From the NCBI GenBank assembly GCA_026393985.1, contig JAPKZB010000085.1, positions 19,180 to 83,179 of the forward strand: a stretch of 64,000 bases of DNA. Direction: 5' to 3'. The notes under the pieces were generated by a model. That model was not told the origin of the DNA, made no database searches, and worked only from the letters and a program-made list of their open reading frames with translations. The position numbers and the translations under genes are program-made. Shown one piece after another: positions 43,474 through 52,322 of the stretch. The DNA comes from Acidobacteriota bacterium (GTDB taxonomy: Bacteria; Acidobacteriota; Terriglobia; Bryobacterales; Bryobacteraceae). The number at the start of each line of letters is the position of its first letter. The stretch's first letter is position 1.

Positions 43474-45956
43474 AAGCCGCGGCTCTCCTGCTCCTGCTCG
43501 CCACCCTGCCCGCCCCGGGACAGCCGCTCGTACCCGCCCTCTGCCACGGCTGCCACAACGCCCAAAACGCCCAGGGCGGCCTCGACCTCGCCGCCCTGCC
43601 CGACCGCTTTGCCGATCGGGCCATCCGCGACCGCTGGATCCGCCTCCACGACCGCGTCGCCAAAGGCGAAATGCCGCCCCCGGGCGTACCCTTTTCCGCC
43701 GCCCAGCGCTCAGCGATGCTCGCCCCCCTCCGCCGCCAGCTCCACGAAGCCGACGCGGCCGAAGTGCGCCGCCACGGCCGCGGCCCCCTCCGCCGCCTGA
43801 ATCGCGACGAGTACGAGCAGAACCTCCGCGATCTCCTGCAACTGCCCCACCTCGACATCCGCGACATGCTCCCCGAAGATCGCGAAGGCCATCGCTTCAA
43901 TAAGGCTGCCGACACGCTCGACATGTCCCGCGTCCAGCTCCTGGCCTATCTCGACGCCGCCGAAGCCGCCCTGCGCCAGGCCGTCGCCTCCGGGCCGCAG
44001 CCTCCGCCCGTCACGAAGTTCCGCGCCGTCGGCACCGCCCTGTTCCCCGAAAAAGTCACCTTCGGCGAACGCGAGGCCATGTTCTTCGCCCGCCACAACC
44101 AAGCCCTCGACCCCAAACAACTCGACGCCGTTAAAGACGACCCCACCCTTGAGATGGCCCTGTTCCGTTCGGCCCACTGGCCCTACTACGGCTATCCCAA
44201 ACAGTTCACCGCCAAACTCCCCGGCCCCTATCGCGTCCGCTTCTCCGCCCGCGCCGTCCGGCAGCTCCCCGGCTACACCCTAGCCCCTGCCGCGCAACCC
44301 GTCCCGATGACCTTCCGCGCCCGCAAACCCTCCGGCCCCGATGTCTCCGGCGACGTCCGCGCCACCGGCGGCATCATGGACATCCCGCCGGTTGCCCGGG
44401 AGTTTGAAACCATCATCCATCTGCGCGAGCACGAGACCTTCGAATACAGCCCCCTCGGCCTGCCCGTCCCGCTCGCTCGCAACGTCGACGGCGGCCCGCC
44501 CACCTATCGCTACCCGCCCTTTCCCCCCGGCGGCCAGCCCGGTATCGCCGTCCAGTGGCTAGAAGTCGAAGGGCCCCTCCCTCCGCCCGCCTGGCCGCCC
44601 CCGTCGCACCGCGTCCTGTTTGACGATCTCGGCATCGTCCCCGCCCCCGCCCAACCCGCCGAAGCCGCCCGCCGCCTGCTGCATCGCTTCGCCGCGCTCG
44701 CCGCCCAGGAGCCGGTCGCGCCCGCCGCCCTCGCCCGCTTTGTCGACCTCGTCCTCGCGCGGCTCCGCCAAGGTGCAAAGTTTGAAGAGGCCATGCTCGC
44801 CGGCTACAAGGCCTTTCTCAGCTCCCCGCACTTCCTCTACCTGCGCGAACCCGAGCCGGCCGGAGACCACTACCCCATCGCCACCCGGCTCTCCCACTTC
44901 CTCACCAACTCGCGACCCGACTCCCCACTCACCCGCCTCGCCCGCCAGCGCCGCCTCCGCCACGCCCCCACCCTCCGCGCCGAAACCACCCGCCTCCTCG
45001 CCAGCCCCGGCTTCTCCCGCTTCGTCGATAACTTCACCGCCTACTGGCTCAACCTCCGCCACATCCGCCGCGACGACCCCGACATCCGCCTCTACCCCGA
45101 ATATCGCTTCGACAACTACCTCACCGAGTCCATGGAGCAGGAGACCCGCGCCTTCTTCTCCGCCATGATTCGCGACAACCTCCCCGCCTCCTCCGTCATC
45201 ACCGCCGATTTCGTCTATGCCAACGACCGCCTCGCCCGCCACTACGCTCTTCCCCCGCTCTCCGGCTCCGCCCTGCGCCCCGTCAAGCTGCCGCCCGAAA
45301 GCCCGCTCGGCGGACTCCTCACCCAGGCGGCCATCCTGAAGGTCACCGCCAACGGCACCACCACCTCTCCCGTCCTCCGCGGCGCCTGGATCATGGAACG
45401 CCTCCTCGGCGAGCCCCCACCCCCACCGCCCGCCAAAGTCCCCGCCGTCGAACCGGACATCCGCGGCGCCAAAACCATCCGCGAACTCCTCGCCCTCCAC
45501 ACCCGCGACGCCTCCTGCGCCAACTGCCACGCCCGCTTCGACCCCGTCGGCCTCGCCCTCGAAAACTTCGACATTCTCGGAGCCTGGCGCACCCGCTACC
45601 GCGGCATCAACGAAGGAGATGCCGTAATTGGCATCGACCGCGCCGGCCACGACTTCGCCTACACCCTCTCGAGCCCCGTCAACCCCGGCGGCAAACTCCG
45701 CAACGGCCAATCCTTCCGCGACATCCGCGACCTCAAAGCCATCCTCGCCGCCCAGCCCCGGCAACTCGCCCGCAACCTCCTCCACCAGTTCACCGTCTAC
45801 GCCACCGGCACCCCCGTCCGCTTCGCCGACCGTCCCGCCATCGAGACGATCCTCGACGCCCACGCCGCCACCGGCTTCCGCACCCGCGACCTCGTCGTCT
45901 CGCTGGTACAAAGCCCGATCTTCCTCGGCCCATCGGAGGGACAAACGCAACCATGA
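43470..45956 (+). CDS. DUF1587/1595/1592/1588/1585 planctomycete-type cytochrome
   Basis: 828 residues from a TTG at 43470 that overlaps the previous stop. Signal peptide AALLLLLATLPAPGQ, then heme motif C25-HG-C28-H29. DUF1587 follows (RRLNRDEYEQNLRDLLQLP), then DUF1595, then DUF1592 (FEEAMLAGYKAFLSSPHFLYL, RLSHFLTNSRPDSPL). DUF1588 carries a second CxxCH (DASCANCHARFDPVGLALENFD), and DUF1585 is C-terminal (ARNLLHQFTVYATGTPVRFAD). This is the alternative cytochrome architecture to DUF1549/1553 and is normally paired with DUF1552, as here through a 4-bp overlap (ATGA, 45953-45956). Function unproven. Confidence 0.9.
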   Translation: MKAAALLLLLATLPAPGQPLVPALCHGCHNAQNAQGGLDLAALPDRFADRAIRDRWIRLHDRVAKGEMPPPGVPFSAAQRSAMLAPLRRQLHEADAAEVRRHGRGPLRRLNRDEYEQNLRDLLQLPHLDIRDMLPEDREGHRFNKAADTLDMSRVQLLAYLDAAEAALRQAVASGPQPPPVTKFRAVGTALFPEKVTFGEREAMFFARHNQALDPKQLDAVKDDPTLEMALFRSAHWPYYGYPKQFTAKLPGPYRVRFSARAVRQLPGYTLAPAAQPVPMTFRARKPSGPDVSGDVRATGGIMDIPPVAREFETIIHLREHETFEYSPLGLPVPLARNVDGGPPTYRYPPFPPGGQPGIAVQWLEVEGPLPPPAWPPPSHRVLFDDLGIVPAPAQPAEAARRLLHRFAALAAQEPVAPAALARFVDLVLARLRQGAKFEEAMLAGYKAFLSSPHFLYLREPEPAGDHYPIATRLSHFLTNSRPDSPLTRLARQRRLRHAPTLRAETTRLLASPGFSRFVDNFTAYWLNLRHIRRDDPDIRLYPEYRFDNYLTESMEQETRAFFSAMIRDNLPASSVITADFVYANDRLARHYALPPLSGSALRPVKLPPESPLGGLLTQAAILKVTANGTTTSPVLRGAWIMERLLGEPPPPPPAKVPAVEPDIRGAKTIRELLALHTRDASCANCHARFDPVGLALENFDILGAWRTRYRGINEGDAVIGIDRAGHDFAYTLSSPVNPGGKLRNGQSFRDIRDLKAILAAQPRQLARNLLHQFTVYATGTPVRFADRPAIETILDAHAATGFRTRDLVVSLVQSPIFLGPSEGQTQP

Positions 45957-47215
45957 AGACCCGCCGCCACTTCCTCCGCGCCGCCGGCGTTACCCTCGCC
46001 ATGCCCACCCTCGAGTGCTTCGCCGCCAGCCCGCCGCGCCGCATGTTGCTCATCTCCAACAATCTCGGCGTGCTGCCCAAGCCCTTCTTCCCCACCAACG
46101 CCGGCCGCGACTACACCCTCTCCCCCTACCTCACCACCCTCGCCCCGTTTCGCCACGACTTCACCATCTGTAGCGGCCTCTCCCACCCCGCCGTCAAAGG
46201 CGGCCACAGCACCGAAAACTGCTTCCTCACCGGCGCCCGCGGCCCCACCCAAAGCGGCTTCCGCAACGCCATCTCGCTCGATCAGTTCGCCGCCGAAAAG
46301 CTCGGCCCCCTCACCCGCTTCGCCACACTCAACCTCGGCGTCAACATCGACAAAGCCAACCGCAGCCTCTCCTGGACCCGCGACGGCGTCCTCCTGCCCG
46401 CCGAAGACAGCGCCCCGGCCCTCTACCGCCGACTGTTCCTGCAGGGCGCGCCCGCCGAAGTCGAGCGCCAACTGCACCGCCTCGCCGAGCGCGGCAGCAT
46501 TCTCGACCTGCTCCTCGACGACACCCGGCACTACGCCCGCGCCCTCGGCCGCAACGACCGCGCCCGGCTCGACCAATATCTGACCTCGGTGCGCGAACTC
46601 GAACAACGGCTCCATCTCGCCGCCGAGTGGGAGCAGCGTCCCAAGCCCCCCACCGCCGCCCCCGCACCCGCCGGCATTGAAGACCGTAAGCTCTTCTTTG
46701 AGAAGTTCGACCTGATGCTCTCCATGGCCCGCCTCGCCCTCGAATCGGACTCCACCCGCATCGTCACCCTGATGGTCGATGCCTTCGCCACCCCGGTCTT
46801 CCACCTCCACCCTGGCCAGGACACCACCGACGGCTATCACAACCTGAGCCATCACGGCCAGTCCGCCGAAAAGCTCCGCCAGCTCGACGATGCCGACCGC
46901 CAGCAGATGGCCTTACTGCGGAAGCTCTTCGAGAGCCTCGCCAGCACCCGGGATAGCGGCCGGCGCCTGCTCGATTCGACCATGGTGCTCTACGGCAGCA
47001 ACATGGGCGACGCCAACACCCACGACAACACGAACCTCCCCATCCTCCTCGCCGGCGGCGCCTTCCGTCACGGCCAGCACCTCGCCTTCCGCCGCGACAA
47101 CAACACCCCCCTCGCCAATCTTTTCGTCACGATGCTCCACCAGCTCGGCGTCGAAGCCGACGCCTTCTCAAGCAGCACCGGCCCCCTCGCCGGCCTCGAA
47201 CCCCAACCCGCCTGA
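45953..47215 (+). CDS. DUF1552 family Tat-exported protein
   Basis: 420 residues. MKTRRHFLRAAGVTLAMPTL is a textbook Tat leader. DUF1552 blocks: RMLLISNNLGVLPKPFFPTN, FTICSGLSHPAVKGGHSTE, SLDQFAAEKLG, LDQYLTSVRELEQRL, TTDGYHNLSHHGQSAEKL and STMVLYGSNMGDANTHDNTNLPILLAGG. Like DUF1501 it has an alkaline-phosphatase-like pattern but no known reaction. Third and last gene of the operon beginning at 42478. A 14-bp duplication around the stop codon (CGCCTGACCGCAGC twice) follows. Confidence 0.9.
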   Translation: MKTRRHFLRAAGVTLAMPTLECFAASPPRRMLLISNNLGVLPKPFFPTNAGRDYTLSPYLTTLAPFRHDFTICSGLSHPAVKGGHSTENCFLTGARGPTQSGFRNAISLDQFAAEKLGPLTRFATLNLGVNIDKANRSLSWTRDGVLLPAEDSAPALYRRLFLQGAPAEVERQLHRLAERGSILDLLLDDTRHYARALGRNDRARLDQYLTSVRELEQRLHLAAEWEQRPKPPTAAPAPAGIEDRKLFFEKFDLMLSMARLALESDSTRIVTLMVDAFATPVFHLHPGQDTTDGYHNLSHHGQSAEKLRQLDDADRQQMALLRKLFESLASTRDSGRRLLDSTMVLYGSNMGDANTHDNTNLPILLAGGAFRHGQHLAFRRDNNTPLANLFVTMLHQLGVEADAFSSSTGPLAGLEPQPA

Positions 47216-47449
47216 CCGCAGCCGCCTGACCGCAGCCGCCTACAGCGACCACAACGCCTGGCGAGCCGCCTCCCGCCGCGCGCGCTCTTCGTTACTCGGC
47301 TGCTACAGCAAGAGGGACAACCCCAACCTCCCCGCGCCGCGCGCACCTGATGGCATCTCGCCCCCTTCCTGTATCAGCGAAGTTCAGGACAATCGTCCGT
47401 CGGACAGCGTCCCGACCTACCCGGCCACCCCGTCAACAGCAGATCAGAA

Positions 47450-47487
47450 AACGACGCCTCCCATCGGCATCGACGGGAGGCGTCGTT
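47450..47487 (+). terminator. 13-bp perfect hairpin downstream of the DUF1552 operon
   Basis: 47450-47462 (AACGACGCCTCCC) pairs perfectly with 47475-47487 across a 12-nt loop, preceded by GAAA and ending in TT. It lies 235 bp after the DUF1552 stop and directly before the first palindromic repeat, so it may end the 42478-47215 operon. Confidence 0.6.
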
Positions 47488-47507
47488 CGGCTCCGCAGCG
47501 CCCAAGC

Positions 47508-47583
47508 GCGCACAGGCCGCGAAGGCGGGACATCTGCGGGGAACTCACCCCTCCTGCCGCGCCGAAGCGAGTCCGTTGTGCGC
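47508..47583. repeat. palindromic intergenic element, copy 1
   Basis: 76 bp bounded by GCGCACA and TGTGCGC (80 bp if the flanking GC/GC is counted). Internal complementarity (GGCGGG with CCTGCC, GGGG with CCCC) lets nearly the whole unit fold into one hairpin. It differs from copy 2 at three positions only. Confidence 0.85.
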
Positions 47584-47595
47584 GCTTTCAAAAAA

Positions 47596-47671
47596 GCGCA
47601 CAGGCCGCGAAGGCGGGGCATCAGCGGGGAACGCACCCCTCCTGCCGCGCCGAAGCGAGTCCGTTGTGCGC
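47596..47671. repeat. palindromic intergenic element, copy 2
   Basis: 76 bp, same boundaries GCGCACA/TGTGCGC, direct orientation to copy 1 and separated from it by 12 bp. Substitutions against copy 1 fall in the loop region, leaving the arms CCGAAGCGAGTCCGT and CAGGCCGCGAAGGCGGG unchanged. Confidence 0.85.
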
Positions 47672-48286
47672 GTTCTTTAGACGCGGATGCGGGCCTACTA
47701 CGAGACGGCGATCCGGAAGGAGCGGTAGGGCTGGATGAAGCCGAAGATCCTGGTGCTTCCTCCGGCGAACCCGGCACGGGGTGCGAGACCGTTTTGAGGT
47801 GTGCCGCACGGCAACGCCGGCGGCGTTGGTGCGGCCGTGGGCGATTGAGGTGATGACGGAGTTGGAGATTGAGCTGACGAGGCACCGGTCGAGGGGAGTG
47901 GACGAGGTTGTGGGCCACGATGCGGCGGGGATGAGGAGCAGCGACGGGCGGCGTTCCGGCGGATCCGGGACGAGTTGCCGGGCCTCGCGCGGATGGCTGT
48001 TGGGGCGTAAGCGGGGGCAGGGCCTGCGCGTTTGCCGTCTCGGATGTTGCCCCGTACAAACCGTACCTCTTGCTGTGGCCGGCAGAGGGTTGCGCGCGCT
48101 GCCGACTTCCGGCGAAGAGCCAGGCAAAAGACTGCCTCGCGCCGGGATCGGTCGTTCCGGAGCGAATCCATCCCGCCACGGCATCCCCCCGGCTCGTGAC
48201 CGGTTCACGCCAAGCCAACAGAGCTTCGGACGTGAGATCGCAGCGAAGCCGTCGATCGGTGTTACATTATGAGAAGGCAGCGAACA

Positions 48287-48733
48287 ATGGCCAGCAAGCC
48301 GCAACTACAACTTTGGTCCCGTCTGGTCCAGGCCGCGGCGGTGGCGATTCTCTCGTTAAGCGCGCTGCTCCTTCTGGCGCCGGCGGCGGGGGCTTCGTTC
48401 TTCAACCTCGTCTACTATCAGCATTGGACGGCTCCGGAACAGGTGGCGACTTCCACGCAGGGCTACATCTACTTTGCCAACGCCATCATAGGCGCCGTCA
48501 TGGTGGGATGGATGACCGGCATCATCACACTAGCGCGGGGACCGTTCGCAGCCGGTCAGGAATGGGCGTGGAAGGCGATCGCGCTGCCCTTGGCCGTGTG
48601 GTTCGGGGTCGACTGCGCGTTTACCATCGCCCATCAGGCGTGGGGGAATCTGGTTTTGAATCTGGGAACCGCGCTGATGTTTGGGATCCCGCTCGCCGCC
48701 GCCAAGAAACACTGCAACCGCCCGGGCTGGTGA
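48287..48733 (+). CDS. small four-helix membrane protein, unknown function
   Basis: 148 residues from the ATG at 48287, chosen because AGAAGG lies 9 nt upstream; an ATG at 48269 is the alternative. Four hydrophobic segments are visible: AAAVAILSLSALLLLAPAAG, IYFANAIIGAVMVGWMTGII, AWKAIALPLAVWFGVDCAF and GNLVLNLGTALMFGIPLA. A Phe/Tyr-rich loop FFNLVYYQHWTAPEQVA follows helix 1. I do not recognise the family. G-ending codons contrast with the C-rich genes around it. It stands alone, with palindromic repeat copies on both sides. Confidence 0.75.
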   Translation: MASKPQLQLWSRLVQAAAVAILSLSALLLLAPAAGASFFNLVYYQHWTAPEQVATSTQGYIYFANAIIGAVMVGWMTGIITLARGPFAAGQEWAWKAIALPLAVWFGVDCAFTIAHQAWGNLVLNLGTALMFGIPLAAAKKHCNRPGW

Positions 48734-48736
48734 GGA

Positions 48737-48816
48737 GCGCACAGGCCGCGTAGGCCCGACACCAACGGGCGAGGCACTCGCCCCTCCTGCCGGACCGAAG
48801 CGAGTCCGTTGTGCGC
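48737..48816. repeat. palindromic intergenic element, copy 3
   Basis: 80 bp with the same GCGCACA/TGTGCGC ends, in the same orientation, sharing the leading CAGGCCGCG and the trailing ACCGAAGCGAGTCCGT with copies 1 and 2. The centre is different but still self-complementary (CGGGCGAG with CTCGCCC). It starts 3 bp after the membrane-protein stop and ends 5 bp before the TonB receptor stop, so it lies between convergent genes. Confidence 0.85.
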
Positions 48817-48821
48817 TTTCC

Positions 48822-51800
48822 TCAGAAGTTATACTTCAAACCGAACTGCAGGTTCCGCATATTGGTCCGCGTCCCGGTAATCGTCGCAAAGTTACCCTGC
48901 GATACCGGCGCCAGCGAACCCGCCGCAAACACCGCCGAAGCCAGGTTCGTGTTCGGGTTGCCCCACACCGGATGGTTCATGATATTGAACCCCTCAAACC
49001 GGAACTGCAGCACATGCTTCTCGCTGAACGGCATCGTGAAATTCTTAAACGTGGAGAAATCCCACGCTACAATTCCCGGGCTGTTCATCGTGTTGCGTCC
49101 CACGTTGCCAAAGGTTCCGTCCACCGGACGCGTAAACGCCCGCCAGTCGAACCACTGCGCCGGGTTTCCGTTCTCCAACTGCCCGTTCGTCCCCGTCGAG
49201 TTCGGCCGGTCGAACTGGCCGCCCGTGTTCGACGGGTCGCCGCCCACCGTGATCGTCATCGGGAACCCGGTCTGCATCGTCACGATCGAACCCAGCTGCC
49301 AGCCGCCCAGCACGGCGTTGGCAAACCCGTTCTCAATCGCAAATCGCTGCCCCTTGCCAAACGGCAGATCCCAGGAAACCGATGTCGTCACCCGGTGACG
49401 CGGATCAAACGACGACCGCGCATACTCGCACGCCCGGCAGTAGCTGTTCTGGGGAAACAACGTATCGCCGCCCTGGTTCCGGATCGCCGTCGCCGTATCG
49501 AGCGACTTCGCCCAGGTGTAGACCGACAGGAAGGTCAACCCCGCAGAGTACCGTTTGGTCACCTTCACGCCCAACGAGTTGTAGTTCCCCGTGCCGCCGT
49601 TGTCCACCAACTGAATGCGGCCGAAGTTGGGAAACGGCGAACGCTGCGCCAGACTCAATCCCGTCGTCCGCGGCGCCGGCATCGCTTCGTTGACCGCCCG
49701 CAGCGCTTCCAGCTTCCGGCTCACGCTGCCCAGATAGCTCACCTCAAACAGGATCTGGCCCGGCAGCTCCCGCTGCACGTTCAGCAGATACTGTGCCGTG
49801 TAAGGCGTCCGCCGGTTGTAGGGATTAGCAAACGCATACGGCGTCGGCACCTGGGCAATCCCGCCCGCCGCCGCCAGCGCGTTGTTCCACGTCAGATTCG
49901 GCGTCACCGTGTTCGAGTTGAACCGCAGACGGCCCGCCAGGTTGCGCGCCATATCGAACCGCGGATTGCCCGTGTCCTGGTTGTAGAACATCCCGGTGCC
50001 GGCGCGGATCACCCACTTCGCCGTCGGGCTCCAACTCAAGCCGATGCGCGGCGCCCAGTCGTTGTTGTCCCGCGCCACCAGCCGATTGCCCAGCGATCCG
50101 TTCCGCGCCACTTCAATGTTCGGCCACCGCAGGTTGATCCCCTCGTACGGATCCGTCCCCGTGCCCTGCCGCATGAAGTAGGGGTAAATCCCGCGATCTG
50201 CCACGTTCGCGCCCTGGAAGCTCGCCGGCCGGATATCCTGCCGGACAATAGCGTTGAACAGCGTCCCCGTCTGGTCCTGCCACGGGGGGTTGTTCTCATA
50301 CCGGATACCCCAGTTCAGCGTGAATTTCGACGAAATCTTCCACGTATCGTCGAAATACAGCGCAAAGTTCACCGCCTGGAAACGCGCCCGCGCAATCGAC
50401 ACCGCCGCCTCGGCCTGGTTGGTCTGGCCCAGCAGGTAGTCCGCAAAGCCATCGCCCGTACCGGAGACGCCCGGGGTGTTCGTCGCGTTCGGAATGAACA
50501 GAAACTCGCCGCGCGCAAACTGGTTGCCCACCTGGAAGTAGTTATCCCAACGCATCTCGCCGCCCATCCGGAACGTATGCTTGCCCCGAATCACCGACAG
50601 GTTGTTATTGATCTGAATCACCCGGTTATTGTTCTCACACGGTCCCTCCGAACCGTTGCCGAAGCCGGAGTAAGTGCCGCCGAACCCGATGGCCGGAATG
50701 CCCCACTGCACGCCGGGGCCCGCGTTCAAGCCCGGAATCGCCAGATCCCCCACCACGTTCCGCGTAAACGCCAACTCCGGACCGGTCGTGTTGTAGAAAC
50801 GGCTCAGCCCGAACCGCGCCTCGTTGACGATGGTCGGCGAAAGCACCCGGGTGTTGGAAACCATGTACTGGTCGAAGTTGGTGATGATCTTATCCCCGTT
50901 CAGCCGCAGCTGCTCGGTTAACTGATTCTCGTCACCCCAGCTGTAGCGCCCAAACCAGGTGGACTTCGAGGCCTCATTATAGTCGCCGCGCACCGTCAAC
51001 TGGTCGCGATCAATCGGCCGGCCCAGCGCCTGCGCCCGGTTGTTCCGCAGCCCCGCTCCCGCCACGTTCGGCGTCGGGTAGAACTCAAGCAGCTTCACCG
51101 ATGTCGGATGAAACCGGCTCGACGGAATCGCGTTGTTCGGAAACGGCACCGCCGCCACCACGCCCGTCGCCCCCGGCGCCCGCGTCAACGGATCAAAAAT
51201 CGCCGCCACCCCGGCAAAGTTCCCGCCCCGCATCGCTTCGCTCGGCAGGTTATAAACACCCTGCTGCGCCCGCCGCTGCCGGAACCACTCGTAGTTCGTC
51301 ATGAAGAACAGCTTGTTCCGCCCGTTGAACAGCTTCGGAATCACCACCGGACCGGTCAGCGTAAAGCCGTACTGGTTCCACTTGAAAGGATCCTTCGGCG
51401 GCCGGTTCGTCGTAAACGCGTAATTCTTGGCGTCAAACTTCTCGTTGCGCAGAAACTCAAACAGCGTGGCATGATACTCGTTGCCGCCGCCCTTGGTCAG
51501 CACGTTGATCTGCGATGCCGCCCGGCCATATTCGGCCGGATAAACGCCGCTCTGCACCTTAAACTCCTGAATCGCGTCAATCGACGGCTGCGAGATCTAG
51601 GTGTTGAAGTTCGGGTCGGTGTTTTCAATCCCGTACAGGGTGAAGCGGTTGAACTGCGCCCGCTGCCCGCCACTCGAGATGCCCTGGTCGGCGCGGATAC
51701 CGCCCTGCCGCGAACCCGCCTGACCCGCCGACGGAAAGCCGAAGCTCACGTTCGGCGCCAGCGAAACCAGCTGCAGGTAGTTGCGGCCGTTCAGCGGCAT

Positions 51801-52247
51801 CTCCACAATGCGCTTGTTGTCAATCACCGTACCCAGCGTCGCGTTCTCCGTCTGCAGCGAAAGCGCCGATGCCGCCACCTCAATCGTCTCGGTCACGTTG
51901 CCGAGCTGCAGGTCCACGTCCTCCCGCCGGCTCTGCTGCACCTGAATCTCCAGACCCGTGCGCGTGGTGGCCTTAAAACCAGCCTTCTCCACCTTCATCG
52001 TGTAGCTGCCCGGCTATAGCGACGGAAACGCATACGTACCGGCTTCGCTCGTCACCGTATCGCGGGTCGCACCCGTCGCGCTGTTGAGGAGCGATACCTT
52101 TGCTCCCCCGACGATCGCCCCGGAGGCCATCGCGCACCTCCCCGGACAGACCCCCAAACGTCTGGCCGAAAACGCTCAGCGCCAGACTTAAAAAAATAGA
52201 CCCAACCGCACCAGATATCCACAGAACCTGTTCGCCGCCCGCAACAC
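48822..52247 (-). pseudogene. Oar-like TonB-dependent receptor broken by two stops and two frameshifts
   Basis: The intact design would be ~1140 residues from GTG 52245-52247: signal (SLALSVFGQT), carboxypeptidase-regulatory-like domain (LSGEVRD, GAKVSLLNSATGATRD, PGSYTMKVEKAGFK), plug (MPLNGRNYLQLVSLAPNVSF) and barrel ending in LQFGLKYNF. Reading from the start there are four lesions: one base missing in a T7 run (52190-52196); an extra G at about 52126-52129; TAG at 52014-52016 within FPSL-stop-PGSY; and TAG at 51597-51599 within NFNT-stop-ISQPSIDAIQEF. From 51557 to 48822 the frame is clean (911 residues). Either a recent pseudogene or partly sequencing error; two substitutions to TAG are hard to explain as indel error. 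Confidence 0.85.
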
Positions 52248-52249
52248 CC

Positions 52250-52293
52250 TACTCCCTCCCTACTCCCTCCCTACTCCCTCCCTACTCCCTCCC
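52250..52293. repeat. four 11-bp tandem repeats, G-quadruplex type on the minus strand
   Basis: TACTCCCTCCC occurs four times head to tail. On the minus strand this is GGGAGGGAGTA repeated, giving eight G3 tracts separated alternately by A and AGTA, suited to quadruplex folding. It lies between divergent genes, two bases upstream of the receptor's GTG start (52247) and 30 bp before the start at 52323. Confidence 0.9.
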
Positions 52294-52322
52294 CCGGGCC
52301 CGTCCCACGGCATAATCGAGCT

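Larger units (their letters stand above)
47216..48286. other. 1.07-kb stretch without a convincing gene
   Basis: It contains a long hairpin (47450-47487) and two copies of a palindromic element (47508-47671). The rest (47672-48286) has only broken protein-like fragments on the plus strand, such as MRAYYETAIRKER near 47691 and DEEQRRAAFRRIRDELPGLA near 47935-47995. They lie in different frames separated by stops. It may be the remains of a lost gene; I could not identify the family. Codon and strand composition differ from the C-rich flanks. Confidence 0.5.

Noticed and set aside
47672..48286. Decayed transposase or regulator
   Set aside because: Protein-like fragments are short, in different frames and match no family I can name.
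48681..50921. 746-codon plus-strand frame rich in Arg/His
   Set aside because: Antisense to the TonB receptor locus and starts inside another gene and a repeat.
52250..52293. Possible CRISPR-like array
   Set aside because: Units are 11 bp with no spacers; a simple tandem repeat.
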